64,000 nt of DNA from Citricoccus sp. K5 (GCF_902506195.1 NZ_LR732817.1:3005407-3069406), one strand, 5' to 3'. Counted from the stretch's first letter, positions 25,249-34,983 are shown. Notes: a model not told the origin generated them from the sequence alone. A program made the numbers and translations.

Positions 25249-25761
25249 CTACAGGGAGACGATCATGCGGGTGTTGCCGAGGGTGTTGGGCTTGACGCGG
25301 GCCAGGTCCAGGAACTCGGCCACGCCCTCGTCCTGTGAGCGCAGCAGCTCGGAGTACACCTCCGGGTCGACGACCGACTGGTCTGCCATGACCGTGAATC
25401 CGTGGCGGCTGAAGAAGTCGACCTCGAACGTCAGGCAGAACACCCTGGACACTCCCAGTGCGCGGGCCCGCTCCAGCAGCCGGTCCAGGATGCGATGGCC
25501 CACCCCGTGCCCACGCCATTCGCTAGAGGTGGCCAGCGTGCGCACCTCGGCGATGTCCTCCCAGATCACATGGAGGGCGCCGAATCCCGCCAGGGAGCCG
25601 TCCGGAGCCTCAGCCACCATGAACTCCTGGATGGCCTCGTAATAGGCCACGGCCTCCTTCTGCAGCAGCACGCGTTCACGGGCCAGTGGCTCCACCAGGG
25701 CGCGGATGGCATGGACATCCTGAGTGCGCGCGGGCCGGATGACGAGTTCAGTGGAGTCCAT
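25249..25761 (-). CDS. argA: GNAT acetyltransferase, ArgA-like N-acetylglutamate synthase
   Basis: A 170-residue GNAT protein. Short stand-alone versions of this type in Actinobacteria (Rv2747-like) make N-acetylglutamate, the first step of arginine biosynthesis. Visible are LVIRPARTQDVHAIRALVEP, the acetyl-CoA loop EWRGHGVGHRILDRLLERA and VFCLTFEVDFFSRHGF, which matches the ArgA end motif. The AAK kinase-like domain of E. coli ArgA is absent. ATG 25761 is selected because TACACT lies 6 nt upstream; ATG 25791 would be upstream of that promoter. Confidence 0.8.
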   Translation of the reverse strand: MDSTELVIRPARTQDVHAIRALVEPLARERVLLQKEAVAYYEAIQEFMVAEAPDGSLAGFGALHVIWEDIAEVRTLATSSEWRGHGVGHRILDRLLERARALGVSRVFCLTFEVDFFSRHGFTVMADQSVVDPEVYSELLRSQDEGVAEFLDLARVKPNTLGNTRMIVSL

Positions 25762-25767
25762 CGGTTC

Positions 25768-25773
25768 AGTGTA
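25768..25773 (-). promoter_or_regulatory. -10 element TACACT, leaderless argA-like gene
   Basis: TACACT ends 6 nt before ATG 25761; no ribosome binding site is visible. Confidence 0.4.
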
Positions 25774-25807
25774 GGACTCCGGCCGCGGCATCAGTCCCCT
25801 ATGCGGC

Positions 25808-25838
25808 AGAGGACCCGCCCTCCAGGGGCGGGTCCTCT
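25808..25838 (-). terminator. clpC terminator stem-loop
   Basis: A perfect 13-bp inverted repeat (AGAGGACCCGCCC / GGGCGGGTCCTCT) with a 5-nt loop, about 50 nt after the clpC stop. No T-run follows. Confidence 0.7.
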
Positions 25839-25889
25839 CAATACCAGCTGCCGTGGAGCCCGGGTCCGGACTGACGGCGTGGCCGGCCC

Positions 25890-28427
25890 CTACTGCCCGG
25901 TGGTCGAGGCCTCGATCTCCGGGTGCTCCGGAGCCGCTTCCAGAGCCTCGGGCTGATGGGCGACGGCGAAGGTGAGCTTGGCCGTCTCCGCCTCCCCTTC
26001 CAGATCAACGGTGATGGCAGAACCGGGCGTGATCTCCCCGAAGAGGATCCGCTCGGAGAGCTGGTCCTCCACGAGGTGCTGGATGGTTCGGCGAAGCGGG
26101 CGGGCACCCATGGCCGGATCGTAGCCCCGATTGGCCAGGAACTCCTTGGCCGGGGTGGACACGCTGATGGTGAGATCCTGCTCATCCAGTCGCTTCTGCA
26201 GGCGCGCGATGAACAGGTCCACGATCTGCACGATCTCGCCCTTGGACAGCTGCGGGAAGACGATCACGTCATCCACGCGGTTGAGGAACTCCGGCCGGAA
26301 GTGCTGGCGCAGCTCCTCCTGGACCTTGCCCTTCATCCGGTCGTAGCCGGTCTGGGTGTCCGCGGCGGACTGGAAGCCCGTCATGACGCCCTTGGAGATG
26401 TCCTTGGTGCCGAGGTTCGTGGTCATGATGATCACGGTGTTCTTGAAGTCCACCACTCGACCCTGGGAATCGGTCAGGCGGCCGTCCTCCAGGATCTGCA
26501 ACAGGGAGTTGAACAGGTCCGCGTGGGCCTTCTCCACCTCGTCGAACAGCACCACGGAGAACGGGCGGCGGCGGACCTTCTCCGTCAGCTGGCCGCCTTC
26601 CTCGTAGCCCACATAGCCGGGAGGGGCACCGAAGAGACGGGAGACGGTGTGCTTCTCCTGGAACTCAGACATGTCCAGCGTGATGAGGGCTTCCTCGTCA
26701 CCGAACAGGAACTCGGCCAAGGCCTTCGCCAACTCGGTCTTGCCGACGCCCGTGGGCCCGGCGAAGATGAACGAGCCGGAGGGCCGGTTCGGATCCTTCA
26801 GGCCAGCGCGGGTGCGGCGGATCGCCTGGGACAGCGACTTGATGGCCTCGTTCTGGCCGATGACCCGCTGGTGGAGTTCGGCCTCCATATTGCGCAGGCG
26901 GTCGGTCTCCTCCTCGGTGAGCTTGAAGACCGGGATGCCGGTGGAGGTGGAGAGCACCTCAGCGATGAGATCGTCGTCCACCTCGGCGATGCCCTCGGTG
27001 ACCGAGGTCCGCCATTCCTCTTCCTTCTGATTGCGCTCGTCCGTGAGCTTCTGCTCCTGGTCGCGCAGGTTGGCGGCACCCTCGAAGTCCTGGCCGTCGA
27101 TGGCGGCCTCCTTCTCGGCGCGGACCTCGGCGATCCTGGCCTCGAACTCCTTGATCTCCGGCGGCGTGGTCATCCGCTTGATGCGAAGCCGTGCCCCGGC
27201 CTCGTCGATCAGGTCGATGGCCTTGTCCGGCAGGAACCGGTCCGAGACATACCGGTCAGCCAGGGTGGCGGCCGACTTCAGCGCCTCATCCGTGATCGAG
27301 ACACGGTGGTGTGCCTCGTAGCGATCACGCAGCCCCCGGAGGATCTCAGTGGTCTCCTCGACGGAGGGCTCGTTGACCTGGATCGGCTGGAAACGACGCT
27401 CCAGCGCGGCATCCTTCTCGATGTGCTTGCGGTACTCGTCCAGGGTGGTCGCACCGATGGTCTGCAGTTCGCCGCGGGCCAGCATCGGCTTCAGGATCGA
27501 GGCGGCATCGATGGCACCCTCGGCGGCGCCCGCACCCACGAGGGTGTGGATCTCGTCGATGAACAGGATGATGTCCCCACGGGTGCGGATCTCCTTGAGG
27601 ACCTTCTTCAGGCGCTCCTCGAAGTCACCGCGGTAGCGGGAACCGGCCACCAACGAGCCGAGATCCAGCGTGTACAGCTGCTTGTCCATCAGGGTTTCCG
27701 GGACATCGTTGCGGACGATGGCCTGGGCCAGGCCCTCAACCACGGCGGTCTTGCCGACGCCGGGCTCACCGATGAGCACGGGATTGTTCTTGGTGCGGCG
27801 GGACAGCACCTGCATGACCCGTTCCATCTCCAGGGCACGTCCGATCACCGGGTCCAGCTTGCCCTCGCGGGCGGCGGCGGTCAGGTTGCGGCCGAACTGG
27901 TCCAAGACCACCGAGCCGGCCGGGGCTCCCTCGGACTGGCCGCCGGCGGAGACGCCGGCTCCGGCGGTCTCCTTGCCGCCGGCACCGCCCTGGTAACCGG
28001 ACAGCAGCTGGATGACGGTCTGGCGGACCCGGTTGAGGTCAGCGCCGAGCTTCACCAGCACCTGGGCGGCCACACCCTCGCCCTCGCGGATCAGCCCCAG
28101 CAGGATGTGCTCGGTGCCGATGTAGTTGTGGCCGAGCTGGAGGGCCTCGCGCAGGGAGAGCTCCAGGACCTTCTTCGCCCGCGGCGTGAAAGGGATGTGA
28201 CCGGAGGGGGTCTGCTGACCCTGACCGATAATTTCCTGGACCTGCTCGCGCACGGCGCCCAGGGAGATGTTGAGCGACTCGAGGGCCTTGGCGGCCACTC
28301 CTTCGCCTTCGTGGATCAGACCGAGCAGGATGTGCTCGGTACCGATGTAGCTGTGGTTGAGCATTCGCGCTTCTTCCTGCGCGAGCACCACCACCCGCCG
28401 GGCACGGTCCGTGAATCTCTCAAACAT
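25890..28427 (-). CDS. clpC: ATP-dependent Clp protease ATPase ClpC
   Basis: Hexameric AAA+ unfoldase that feeds ClpP and takes part in protein quality control. Its 845 residues contain two N-terminal Clp_N repeats (each with [11 protein letters not shown]), the first AAA+ module with GEPGVGKT, a UVR/M-domain coiled coil, the second module with [15 protein letters not shown] and the sensor region, and a C-terminal D2-small domain. A ClpP-binding VGF-type loop is expected near [12 protein letters not shown] 28427 starts the conserved [11 protein letters not shown] and has GGAG upstream; in-frame sequence further upstream is the lsr2 region. Confidence 0.97.
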   Translation of the reverse strand: MFERFTDRARRVVVLAQEEARMLNHSYIGTEHILLGLIHEGEGVAAKALESLNISLGAVREQVQEIIGQGQQTPSGHIPFTPRAKKVLELSLREALQLGHNYIGTEHILLGLIREGEGVAAQVLVKLGADLNRVRQTVIQLLSGYQGGAGGKETAGAGVSAGGQSEGAPAGSVVLDQFGRNLTAAAREGKLDPVIGRALEMERVMQVLSRRTKNNPVLIGEPGVGKTAVVEGLAQAIVRNDVPETLMDKQLYTLDLGSLVAGSRYRGDFEERLKKVLKEIRTRGDIILFIDEIHTLVGAGAAEGAIDAASILKPMLARGELQTIGATTLDEYRKHIEKDAALERRFQPIQVNEPSVEETTEILRGLRDRYEAHHRVSITDEALKSAATLADRYVSDRFLPDKAIDLIDEAGARLRIKRMTTPPEIKEFEARIAEVRAEKEAAIDGQDFEGAANLRDQEQKLTDERNQKEEEWRTSVTEGIAEVDDDLIAEVLSTSTGIPVFKLTEEETDRLRNMEAELHQRVIGQNEAIKSLSQAIRRTRAGLKDPNRPSGSFIFAGPTGVGKTELAKALAEFLFGDEEALITLDMSEFQEKHTVSRLFGAPPGYVGYEEGGQLTEKVRRRPFSVVLFDEVEKAHADLFNSLLQILEDGRLTDSQGRVVDFKNTVIIMTTNLGTKDISKGVMTGFQSAADTQTGYDRMKGKVQEELRQHFRPEFLNRVDDVIVFPQLSKGEIVQIVDLFIARLQKRLDEQDLTISVSTPAKEFLANRGYDPAMGARPLRRTIQHLVEDQLSERILFGEITPGSAITVDLEGEAETAKLTFAVAHQPEALEAAPEHPEIEASTTGQ

Positions 28428-28479
28428 TTGGGCACACTCCTTGCTGACTGTGGTGTCGATGCTACGCACCGCAGGACGA

Positions 28480-28521
28480 CTTCGGGCGGCTGTTCGCCAC
28501 TGGGAGAACAGCCGCCCGAAG
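28480..28521 (-). terminator. lsr2 terminator stem-loop
   Basis: A perfect 16-bp inverted repeat (CTTCGGGCGGCTGTTC / GAACAGCCGCCCGAAG) with a 10-nt loop between lsr2 and clpC. It separates the two genes transcriptionally, though no T-run follows. Confidence 0.75.
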
Positions 28522-28579
28522 GGGCGTGGGAACAGCGCGAGGGCGAGAGCGGAGCGGTCAGCCCTCCCCGCGCCACGGA

Positions 28580-28879
28580 CTACTTCTTGGCGTTCCGGTA
28601 AGCCTCGACGATGTCCCGGTGCAACCGCCCCCGGCGGGAGACCTCGTAGCCGTTGTCCGCGGCCCATTCGCGGATCTTCGCCGCCTCATTGGCGGGTGCC
28701 GGCGGTGCCACGGCGCGGGCCTTGCGGATGTACCCCTTCAGGGTCGTGCGCAATTCCTTGGCGTGCTCCGCCGACAAGTCGATTTCATAGTGACGCCCGT
28801 CCAAGGAGAACTGAACGGTTTCTTCGGCTGGTGTTCCGTCCAGATCGTCAACCAAGACCACTTCCACTTTCTGTGCCAA
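28580..28879 (-). CDS. lsr2: Lsr2 nucleoid-associated protein
   Basis: H-NS-like xenogeneic silencer that binds AT-rich DNA through its minor-groove hook and bridges DNA. Its 99 residues have the N-terminal dimerisation part ([26 protein letters not shown]) and the C-terminal DNA-binding part with REWA (70-73) and the RGR hook (83-85). The start is a rare TTG at 28879, next to GGGGGAG with only 2 nt spacing. The gene sits against an AT-rich island on its 5' side, suggesting autoregulation. Confidence 0.96.
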   Translation of the reverse strand: MAQKVEVVLVDDLDGTPAEETVQFSLDGRHYEIDLSAEHAKELRTTLKGYIRKARAVAPPAPANEAAKIREWAADNGYEVSRRGRLHRDIVEAYRNAKK

Positions 28880-29284
28880 GACTCCCCCTAGGTGTTCTGC
28901 TTATCCCTCTCCAGCATCCGTTCAATCGGCCGCGATGATTCACGGACAATGCATCGGCATTCTGGAATCTGATCCACTGATCTTGATTCGAATACCGAGT
29001 ATTGCGGAGAAGATAAGAAACGTTCAACTCAGAAGCGCTTGCGCTCAATTATTCCATGCGAACTCACAGGTTCGGAATGCGTGATGTTTCCGAACAGCAA
29101 AGAACCCCATCGGATTCTTTCATCCTGATGAGACAGTGCATTCACGGGTCAATTCACTGATCAAGGAGTGAAGATATTCCTGTGCCATCGGCACCAGAAT
29201 GGCGTTGTTCTCACGGCTCTCCGCTTTCCCAGAATCAGGGAGCCGGGTCCCGGCCACGGCCGTCACCCAGCACGGGCCGGAGGC
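28880..29284. other. AT-rich intergenic island upstream of lsr2
   Basis: About 400 bp without a credible gene between lsr2 and a small membrane-protein gene. Counting 28921-29160 gives 112 G or C of 240 (47 percent), far below the surrounding roughly 70 percent. It must hold the lsr2 promoter. No transposase remnant, tRNA or long inverted repeat was found. Confidence 0.8.
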
Positions 29285-29560
29285 TCAGTCGCGGGGAGGC
29301 TGAGCGCGTCCGTCGAGCCGACCGGAACCGTCGAGCCGATCGACTTCTTCGATCTGATCTGAGCCGTTCTGACGGTCCGCTCCTGAGCCGGGAGCTGCTC
29401 GCTGGCGAGCCCACTCCTGCGCCTCGCGCTCCTCGAGCTGCGCCTTGGCCTGGCGCTCTCCAGTGTCCACTCGGAACACCGAGCGCATGACGAGCCAGAA
29501 GATCAGGGCCAGACCCACGGAGGGGGCCAAGACGGAGAAGTAATCCCAGAAACTTGCCAT
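29285..29560 (-). CDS. Small single-pass membrane protein of unknown function
   Basis: A 91-residue protein with one N-terminal transmembrane helix (residues about 8-27, FSVLAPSVGLALIFWLVMRS) and a charged, coiled-coil-like cytoplasmic tail (ERQAKAQLEEREAQEWARQR) that ends in a degenerate Asp/Gly/Arg-rich region. Start is ATG 29560, with GGAGG upstream, or GTG 29563; either overlaps the lysS stop, so it is translated with lysS. Function is not known. Confidence 0.75.
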   Translation of the reverse strand: MASFWDYFSVLAPSVGLALIFWLVMRSVFRVDTGERQAKAQLEEREAQEWARQRAAPGSGADRQNGSDQIEEVDRLDGSGRLDGRAQPPRD

Positions 29561-31101
29561 CACTGACCGCCTCCGGGGGCCTCTGGCTTGAGCAGGGGGA
29601 ACAGGATGGTCTCCCTGATCCCGGCACCGGTGAAGAGCATGACGAGCCGGTCGATGCCGAGACCGATACCGCCCATGGGCGGGGCCCCGTACTCGAGGGC
29701 CCGCAGGAAGTCCTCGTCGAACTGCATGGCCTCGTCGTCACCGGCGGCTGAGGCCCGGGACTGCTCCACGAGCCGCTCGCGCTGGATGACCGGATCGATC
29801 AGCTCGGAGAACGCGGTGCCGCGCTCCATTCCACCGATGATCAGGTCCCAGGCCTCGATGACGCCCGGCTGGTCCCGGTGCGGGCGGGCCAGCGGCTGTG
29901 CGGCCGGTGGGTAGTTGTAGACGAACGTGGGGTTCACCAGCGTGGGCTCGACGATCTCCCCGAACAGCTCGAGGACCATCTTCTCCGCGTCCCAGAAGGG
30001 GTCGAAGGACACCTGGTGCTCCTCGGCCACGGCTCGCAGCTGTTCCACCGGGGTCTCCGGCGTGATCTCTCGGCCCACAGCCTCGGACAACCCCGGGTAC
30101 ACCTCCACCCAGGCCCACTCGCCGTCCAGGTCCGCCGTGCCGTTCGGCGTCTCGACGGTCCGGCCGGCGCCCACGGCGTCCGCTGCGTTCAGGATCATTT
30201 CCTTCATGCGGTCCGCCATGGCGTACATGTCCGCCCAGGCCTCGTAGGACTCGAGCATGGTGAACTCGGGTGAGTGCGTGGAGTCCACGCCTTCGTTGCG
30301 GAAGACGCGGCCGATCTCGAACACGCGGTCGATCCCACCGACCACGGCCCGCTTGAGGTAGAGCTCCGTGGCGATGCGCAGTGTCATGTCCTGGCCGAAG
30401 GCGTTCAGGTGCGTCTCGAACGGGCGCGCGTGCGCGCCGCCGTGGACGAGCTGCAGGACCGGAGTCTCGACCTCGACGTAGTCGCGCGCTTCCAGGGTGT
30501 TGCGGATCGAGCGGATGATGGCGGCGCGGGTGTGCACCATCTTCCGGGCCTCCGGCCGCACGATCAGGTCCGCATAGCGCTGGCGGACGCGGGTCTCCTC
30601 GTTGAGTTCGGCGTGCAGCACGGGCAATGGCCGCAGGGCCTTGGAGGCCATCTGCCAGGAGTCGGCCATGATGGACAGCTCGCCCCGGCGCGAGGCGATG
30701 ACCTCGCCGCTCACGGCCAGGTGGTCGCCGAGATCCACGAGGTGCTTCCAGTCCGCGAGGGAGTCCTCGCCGACGTTCGCCAGGGAGACCATGACCTGCA
30801 GGCGGACGCCCTCACCGCCGTCGCCGCCTTCCTGCAGGGTGGCGAAGCACAACTTGCCGGTGTTCCGCAGGAACACCACGCGGCCGGCAACACCGACCCT
30901 GTCTCCGGTCTCCGTGCCGGGCTCGAGGTCGGGGTAGGCCTCGCGGACCTGCTGCAGGGAGTGGGTCCGCCCGACAGTGACCGGGTACGCCTCGCGTCCG
31001 GAGGCCAGCATCTCGGCGCGCTTGTCATGGCGCACCTGGCGCTGGTCGGCACTGGAGGCGGGGTTCGTGGGGGGCGGAGTCTTCTCGGTGGTCACGGTCA
31101 T
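29560..31101 (-). CDS. lysS: Lysyl-tRNA synthetase, class II
   Basis: Charges tRNA-Lys with lysine. The 513-residue protein has an N-terminal OB-fold anticodon-binding domain (VGVAGRVVFLRNTGKLCFA) and a class II catalytic core with motif 2 FEIGRVFRNEG and motif 3 GIGLGIDRLVML. ATG 31101 is given; TAGACT at 31104-31109 would place the transcript start near GTG 31095, which is then the likelier start, two codons shorter. A small membrane-protein gene is coupled downstream. No T-box or lysine riboswitch is seen. Confidence 0.96.
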   Translation of the reverse strand: MTVTTEKTPPPTNPASSADQRQVRHDKRAEMLASGREAYPVTVGRTHSLQQVREAYPDLEPGTETGDRVGVAGRVVFLRNTGKLCFATLQEGGDGGEGVRLQVMVSLANVGEDSLADWKHLVDLGDHLAVSGEVIASRRGELSIMADSWQMASKALRPLPVLHAELNEETRVRQRYADLIVRPEARKMVHTRAAIIRSIRNTLEARDYVEVETPVLQLVHGGAHARPFETHLNAFGQDMTLRIATELYLKRAVVGGIDRVFEIGRVFRNEGVDSTHSPEFTMLESYEAWADMYAMADRMKEMILNAADAVGAGRTVETPNGTADLDGEWAWVEVYPGLSEAVGREITPETPVEQLRAVAEEHQVSFDPFWDAEKMVLELFGEIVEPTLVNPTFVYNYPPAAQPLARPHRDQPGVIEAWDLIIGGMERGTAFSELIDPVIQRERLVEQSRASAAGDDEAMQFDEDFLRALEYGAPPMGGIGLGIDRLVMLFTGAGIRETILFPLLKPEAPGGGQ

Positions 31102-31103
31102 CC

Positions 31104-31109
31104 AGTCTA
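31104..31109 (-). promoter_or_regulatory. -10 element TAGACT for lysS
   Basis: TAGACT lies 8 nt before GTG 31095 and 2 nt before ATG 31101; favours a leaderless message starting at the GTG. Confidence 0.4.
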
Positions 31110-31141
31110 CGTGCCCCCGGTAGGACGCCAATTGCCGCGCG

Positions 31142-31169
31142 TGCGCGCCACCACCTGCGCGCCACCACC
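31142..31169. repeat. 14-bp tandem repeat upstream of lysS
   Basis: Two perfect copies of TGCGCGCCACCACC, followed by a partial third, between the lysS promoter and the M13 peptidase stop. Confidence 0.7.
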
Positions 31170-31185
31170 TGCGCGTCACCTGCTG

Positions 31186-33264
31186 TCACCAGATGGTGAC
31201 GCGATCCTCCGGATCCAGCCACATCGCATCACCGGGTTCGGTGCCGTAGGCCTCGTGGAACGCGTCCAGGTTCTTCACCACCTGGTTACAGCGGAACTCG
31301 TTGGGTGAGTGCGGGTCCGAGGTGATGCGCGTGATCGCGGTCTCCGTGCGGGTCAGTTGGCGCCAGCACTCGGCCCAGGAGGCGAAGAACGCCCGGTCCT
31401 GCTCGCGGGAGGCCTCGTCGGCGTCGGCCCGCTCGGCGGGCCCGTCGGTGTTCGGGAGGCCTTCGGAGACGGGCCCGTCACGGTCAGCGTCGGTGCCGCC
31501 CGCCCCGAGGTTCTCCTCGCGCCAGATACCCAACGCCTGGGAGGCGATGCCGAGTCCGCCCAGGTCACCGATGTTCTCGCCGAGCGTGAGCTCGCCGTTG
31601 ACCTGGTGCTCGGGGGCCTCAGCGGGCCTGAGCACCTCATACTGGCCGACGAGCCGGGCGGTGCGTTCCTCGAAGGCCGCACGGTCGGCGTCGGTCCACC
31701 AGTTCTGCAGGGAGCCGTCTCCGGCGTATTGGGAGCCCTGGTCGTCGAAGCCGTGGCCGATCTCATGGCCGATGACCGCGCCGATGGCACCGAAGTTCTC
31801 CGCTGCCAGCCGGTTCGGGTCGAAGAACGGGGGCTGGAGGATGGCGGCGGGGAACACGATCGCGTTCTCCAGCGGGGAGTAATAGGCATTGACCGTCTGC
31901 GGGGTCATGTGCCATTCCTCCGGGTCCGGCCCCGTCTCGATCTTGGCGAGGTCGCGTTCGAACTCGAACGCGTTGGCGGCCCGGACGTTGGCGATGAGGT
32001 TCTCCGGATCCACGGCCAGGGACGAGTAGTCGATCCACTTCACGGGGAACCCCACCATGGGCTTGAACATGGACAACTTCTCCAGGGCCTTCTGGCGGGT
32101 GTCCTCCCCCATCCAGTCAAGGGTGCTGATCGACCGGCGGTAGGCCTCGATGAGTGCGGAGATGAGGCCGTCCATGGCGGCCTGGTGGCCGGCCGGGAAA
32201 TGCTTGGCCACATACAGCCGGCCGACATCCTCGCCCACGGCGCCGTTCACGAAGGCGACGCCGCGCTTCCAACGGGGCCGGACCTCCTCGGTGCCGGCGA
32301 TCTTGCGGCCGTAGAACTCGAAGTTCTCGTTGACGAAGGCCTCGGTCAGGTAGGGCGCGGCGGACCGGAGCAGCTGGAGCTGTAGCCACCGCTTCCACGT
32401 GCCCAGGTCCTCCTCCACGAGCAGCGTCTGCATCGCGGCCAGGAAGTCCGGCTGCCAGACGACGACCTCTGCACTGCGGCCACCCGTGGCGCCGACACCC
32501 TCGAGCCAGCGCTCGGCCAGCGGGAAGGCCTTCAGCAAGGCGGTCTGGTCCAGGAGGTTGTACCGGGCCACGGCGTCACGGACCTTGACGACGTCCCAGT
32601 GGGCGGCGGCGATCTTGGTCTCCAGGTCCACCACCCGGTCCGCGTCCCGCTCGGCCTCGTCCCGGTCCCCGCCAATGCCGGCGAGCATGAACACGTTGTC
32701 CACGTGCTGGCGGTAGTCCGTGACCAGCTCCGCGAACTTCTCCTCGCGATAGTAGGACTCGTCCGGCAGCCCGAGGCCGTCCTGGATCAGGTGCAGCAGC
32801 ATGCGCTCGGGGTTCCCGGCGTCATTCAGGGATCCCGTGCCGATCAGCCCGCTGACCCCGGCACGCTGCAGTTGGCCGGAGAGGTGGATGAGCTCCTCCG
32901 GCGTGGAGACGCCCTCGATCTGGGCGAGGTCGGCGACGATCGGTTCGAGGCCTCGCTCCTCCACTCCGGATTCGTCCATGAAGGAGGCGTAGAGGGCGCC
33001 GATCCGACCACGGGCGCCGTCGTCGTCATGGCCCGCGGCGAAGGGGCCGGACTCACGCCCCGCGCCCGGGCCGGACCAGAAGTGCGCGGCCGCGTCCTCG
33101 GCGATGTGTCGCACGGCCAGTTCCGAGGCGTCCCGCAACTCCATGAACGCCCCGTAGGCACCCTGGTCCGCGGGGATCGAGTTGGACTGCAGCCAGGCAC
33201 CGTTGACGTGCCGGTAGAGGTCCTCGCGGGCGCTGGGCTGCCGGGATGGGGTGGTTTCAGTCAC
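31186..33264 (-). CDS. M13 family metallopeptidase (PepO-like)
   Basis: Zinc endopeptidase of the neprilysin family. It has 692 residues and no signal peptide, so it probably acts in the cytoplasm on peptides. The zinc site HEIGH is at 500-504, the third ligand is in GENIGDLGG, and the substrate-binding NAYYSP (NAFYxP-like) precedes it at 459-464. The N-terminal half is the helical M13_N domain. A hydrophilic insertion (GGTDADRDGPVSEGLPNTDG) is found in the C-terminal region. GTG 33264 has TAGGAGC 6 nt upstream. Confidence 0.95.
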   Translation of the reverse strand: MTETTPSRQPSAREDLYRHVNGAWLQSNSIPADQGAYGAFMELRDASELAVRHIAEDAAAHFWSGPGAGRESGPFAAGHDDDGARGRIGALYASFMDESGVEERGLEPIVADLAQIEGVSTPEELIHLSGQLQRAGVSGLIGTGSLNDAGNPERMLLHLIQDGLGLPDESYYREEKFAELVTDYRQHVDNVFMLAGIGGDRDEAERDADRVVDLETKIAAAHWDVVKVRDAVARYNLLDQTALLKAFPLAERWLEGVGATGGRSAEVVVWQPDFLAAMQTLLVEEDLGTWKRWLQLQLLRSAAPYLTEAFVNENFEFYGRKIAGTEEVRPRWKRGVAFVNGAVGEDVGRLYVAKHFPAGHQAAMDGLISALIEAYRRSISTLDWMGEDTRQKALEKLSMFKPMVGFPVKWIDYSSLAVDPENLIANVRAANAFEFERDLAKIETGPDPEEWHMTPQTVNAYYSPLENAIVFPAAILQPPFFDPNRLAAENFGAIGAVIGHEIGHGFDDQGSQYAGDGSLQNWWTDADRAAFEERTARLVGQYEVLRPAEAPEHQVNGELTLGENIGDLGGLGIASQALGIWREENLGAGGTDADRDGPVSEGLPNTDGPAERADADEASREQDRAFFASWAECWRQLTRTETAITRITSDPHSPNEFRCNQVVKNLDAFHEAYGTEPGDAMWLDPEDRVTIW

Positions 33265-33322
33265 GGATGCTCCTAGGAAGGGCCGGGCATGTCCACCGAT
33301 CCTAGCGGCGAAGGGCCCCGAC

Positions 33323-33799
33323 TCAGACGAGCGACTGAAGACGGCCCAGGGACTGGTCCATCTGGTCGGAGCTGATGGCGGGGAAGATGTTCTTGGCCAG
33401 CAGCTCCTGGTCGGTGACCTGGGACCAGTCGTAGGTCAAGGAGACCTCCGTGGTGTCCTGGTCCACCGGTTCCAGCTGGTACACCCACTGCCAGCCGCCC
33501 GGCTCCCCGCCGACGGGGCCCGGCTTCCAGCCCACGAGCTTGTTCTCGTCATAGGCCACCACGTGGTTCTCACGCTGGTAGTCGCCGCCCTGGGACTCGG
33601 CGTGCATGTTCATGACGAACGTGTCGCCGACCTGCTGGATGCGCTGGGACTTCTCATCTGCACGCACCATGTCGGAGCCGTCGAACTCCCGATGCCGGGC
33701 CGGAAGGGTCAGGATCTGGAAGATGTCCTTGGCCGGGGCCTCGATGGTCCGGGTGACAGTCTGCTTCTTCTCGCCGTGTGCGGTCTCGTTCATCGTCAT
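33323..33799 (-). CDS. SRPBCC family (polyketide cyclase/START-like) protein
   Basis: A 158-residue protein with the SRPBCC hydrophobic-pocket fold: VTRTIEAPAKDIFQILTLPA at the N-terminus, then alternating beta strands (VVAYDENKLVGWKPGP, WVYQLEPVDQDTTEVSLTYD) and a long C-terminal helix. The ligand is unknown. ATG 33799 follows TAGGGT by 5 nt; ATG 33793 is an alternative. Its upstream side contains the 23-bp tandem repeats that follow panC. Confidence 0.82.
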   Translation of the reverse strand: MTMNETAHGEKKQTVTRTIEAPAKDIFQILTLPARHREFDGSDMVRADEKSQRIQQVGDTFVMNMHAESQGGDYQRENHVVAYDENKLVGWKPGPVGGEPGGWQWVYQLEPVDQDTTEVSLTYDWSQVTDQELLAKNIFPAISSDQMDQSLGRLQSLV

Positions 33800-33855
33800 G
33801 CTGCACCCTAAACACGTCCGGCGCCGGACGTGCAAGGGCAGTGGCGCGCCAGTCT

Positions 33856-33945
33856 GTCAGCCGGACCGGTCAGGCGGAGTCAGCCGGACCGGTCAGGCGG
33901 AGTCAGCCGGAGCGGTCAGCCGGAGCCAGCCGGAGCGGTTGCCGG
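33856..33945. repeat. 23-bp tandem repeat, about four copies
   Basis: Copies at 33856-33878 and 33879-33901 are identical; 33902-33924 differs at two bases; 33925-33945 is a degraded fourth. Each unit starts GTCAGCCGGA and includes CGGTCA. There are no spacers, so it is not a CRISPR. It lies just downstream of panC and upstream of the SRPBCC gene on the minus strand. Confidence 0.9.
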
Positions 33946-33956
33946 CCCGCCCCGAC

Positions 33957-34970
33957 CTACCGCCGAGTGGCCGGCAGGATCATGTTGTCGATGAGCCGGA
34001 CCGATTCGACGGTGGCGGCCACCAGGGCGAGCGCCTCATGTTCCAGCGGGGCGGCGAGCTGCTCGGAGCTCAGGGGCTCCAGGGTCGAGTGGTCCACGAT
34101 CTCCAGATAGTCCAGGCCCGCCAGGGGCTCGGCCCGGACCAGCGCGCGGGCCGCCTCCAGATCGAGGGGGCGGCCGGCGTCGGCGGCCAGGCGCAGGGAT
34201 TCCAGGGCGCGGTGCAGCACGAGGGCAGCCTCCAGCCCCGCGGGGGACAGCCGGGTGTTCCGGCTGGAGAGCGCGAGGCCCTCCGGCGAGCGGACCAGCG
34301 GGACCGGGCGGATCTCGAGGTCGAAGTCCAGGTCCACCTGCATCCGTCGCAGAACGGCCAGCTGCTGGGCGTCCTTCTGCCCGAAGTAGCTGCGCAGCTG
34401 CGCCGGGGCGGGTGGCATCGCCGCGTGCCAGAGCTTCGCGACGACGGTGCAGACGCCGTCGAAGTGCCCCGGGCGGGCGGCCCCCTCGAGGACCTCGCCC
34501 ATGTGGCCCGCGGTGACGGTGACCATGGGCGCGTCCGGGTAGCCGGGATACATCTCCCCCAGGTCCGGGGCGAAGACCAGCTCGCAGCCCTCGGCACCCA
34601 GGATCGCCCGGTCCGCCTCGAGGGTGCGCGGATAGTTCTCCAGGTCGGACGGATCACCGAACTGCAGCGGGTTGACGAACACCGAGGCGATGACGATCTC
34701 GTTCTCCTCGCGGGCCTGCCGGACCAGGGCCGCATGGCCGCCGTGCAGCGCGCCCATGGTCGGGATCAGCCCCACGGTGGGCTCTGGGATCCCGGCGGCG
34801 ACGGCGGCCCGCACCCTCTCCGCGAGCGCGGCCTTGAATGCCGCCCGGGTGGTGTGCACGGCGGGCAGGTCACCGGCCCCCGTGGGCGGCTGGCGAGCCG
34901 TGTCCTCCAGGGTCAGGCCGGTGCCGGCGGGGACGGGGGTGCGGTCGGGAACACGGTCGAGCGGGGTCAC
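33957..34970 (-). CDS. panC: Pantothenate synthetase
   Basis: Condenses pantoate and beta-alanine with ATP to make pantothenate. The core has [17 protein letters not shown] (the HIGH-like ATP site), [10 protein letters not shown], the hinge [15 protein letters not shown] and SSRNTRLSP. The 337-residue length includes an N-terminal extension of about 40 residues. GTG 34970 is chosen because TAGACT sits 7 nt upstream and the longer frame enters the preceding gene. The gene ends a folate/pantothenate run on the minus strand. Confidence 0.96.
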   Translation of the reverse strand: MTPLDRVPDRTPVPAGTGLTLEDTARQPPTGAGDLPAVHTTRAAFKAALAERVRAAVAAGIPEPTVGLIPTMGALHGGHAALVRQAREENEIVIASVFVNPLQFGDPSDLENYPRTLEADRAILGAEGCELVFAPDLGEMYPGYPDAPMVTVTAGHMGEVLEGAARPGHFDGVCTVVAKLWHAAMPPAPAQLRSYFGQKDAQQLAVLRRMQVDLDFDLEIRPVPLVRSPEGLALSSRNTRLSPAGLEAALVLHRALESLRLAADAGRPLDLEAARALVRAEPLAGLDYLEIVDHSTLEPLSSEQLAAPLEHEALALVAATVESVRLIDNMILPATRR

Positions 34971-34977
34971 GCAGGTG

Positions 34978-34983
34978 AGTCTA
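34978..34983 (-). promoter_or_regulatory. -10 element TAGACT, leaderless panC
   Basis: TAGACT ends 7 nt before GTG 34970. It gives panC its own promoter downstream of the DUF2520 gene. Confidence 0.45.

Noticed and set aside
28848-29048. 66-residue minus-strand frame overlapping lsr2
   Set aside because: Out of frame with lsr2, built mostly from the AT-rich island, and without start signals or coding composition.
28880-29284. AT-rich island as a mobile-element scar
   Set aside because: No terminal repeats, transposase fragment or target duplication; its placement beside lsr2 is better explained by regulation.
29168-29362. 64-residue plus-strand frame in the AT-rich island
   Set aside because: It has an AAGGAG-like site but runs antisense into the small membrane-protein gene and has shadow-like composition in its second half.
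33856-33945. CRISPR array
   Set aside because: Units are directly abutting with no unique spacers and no cas genes occur in the window.
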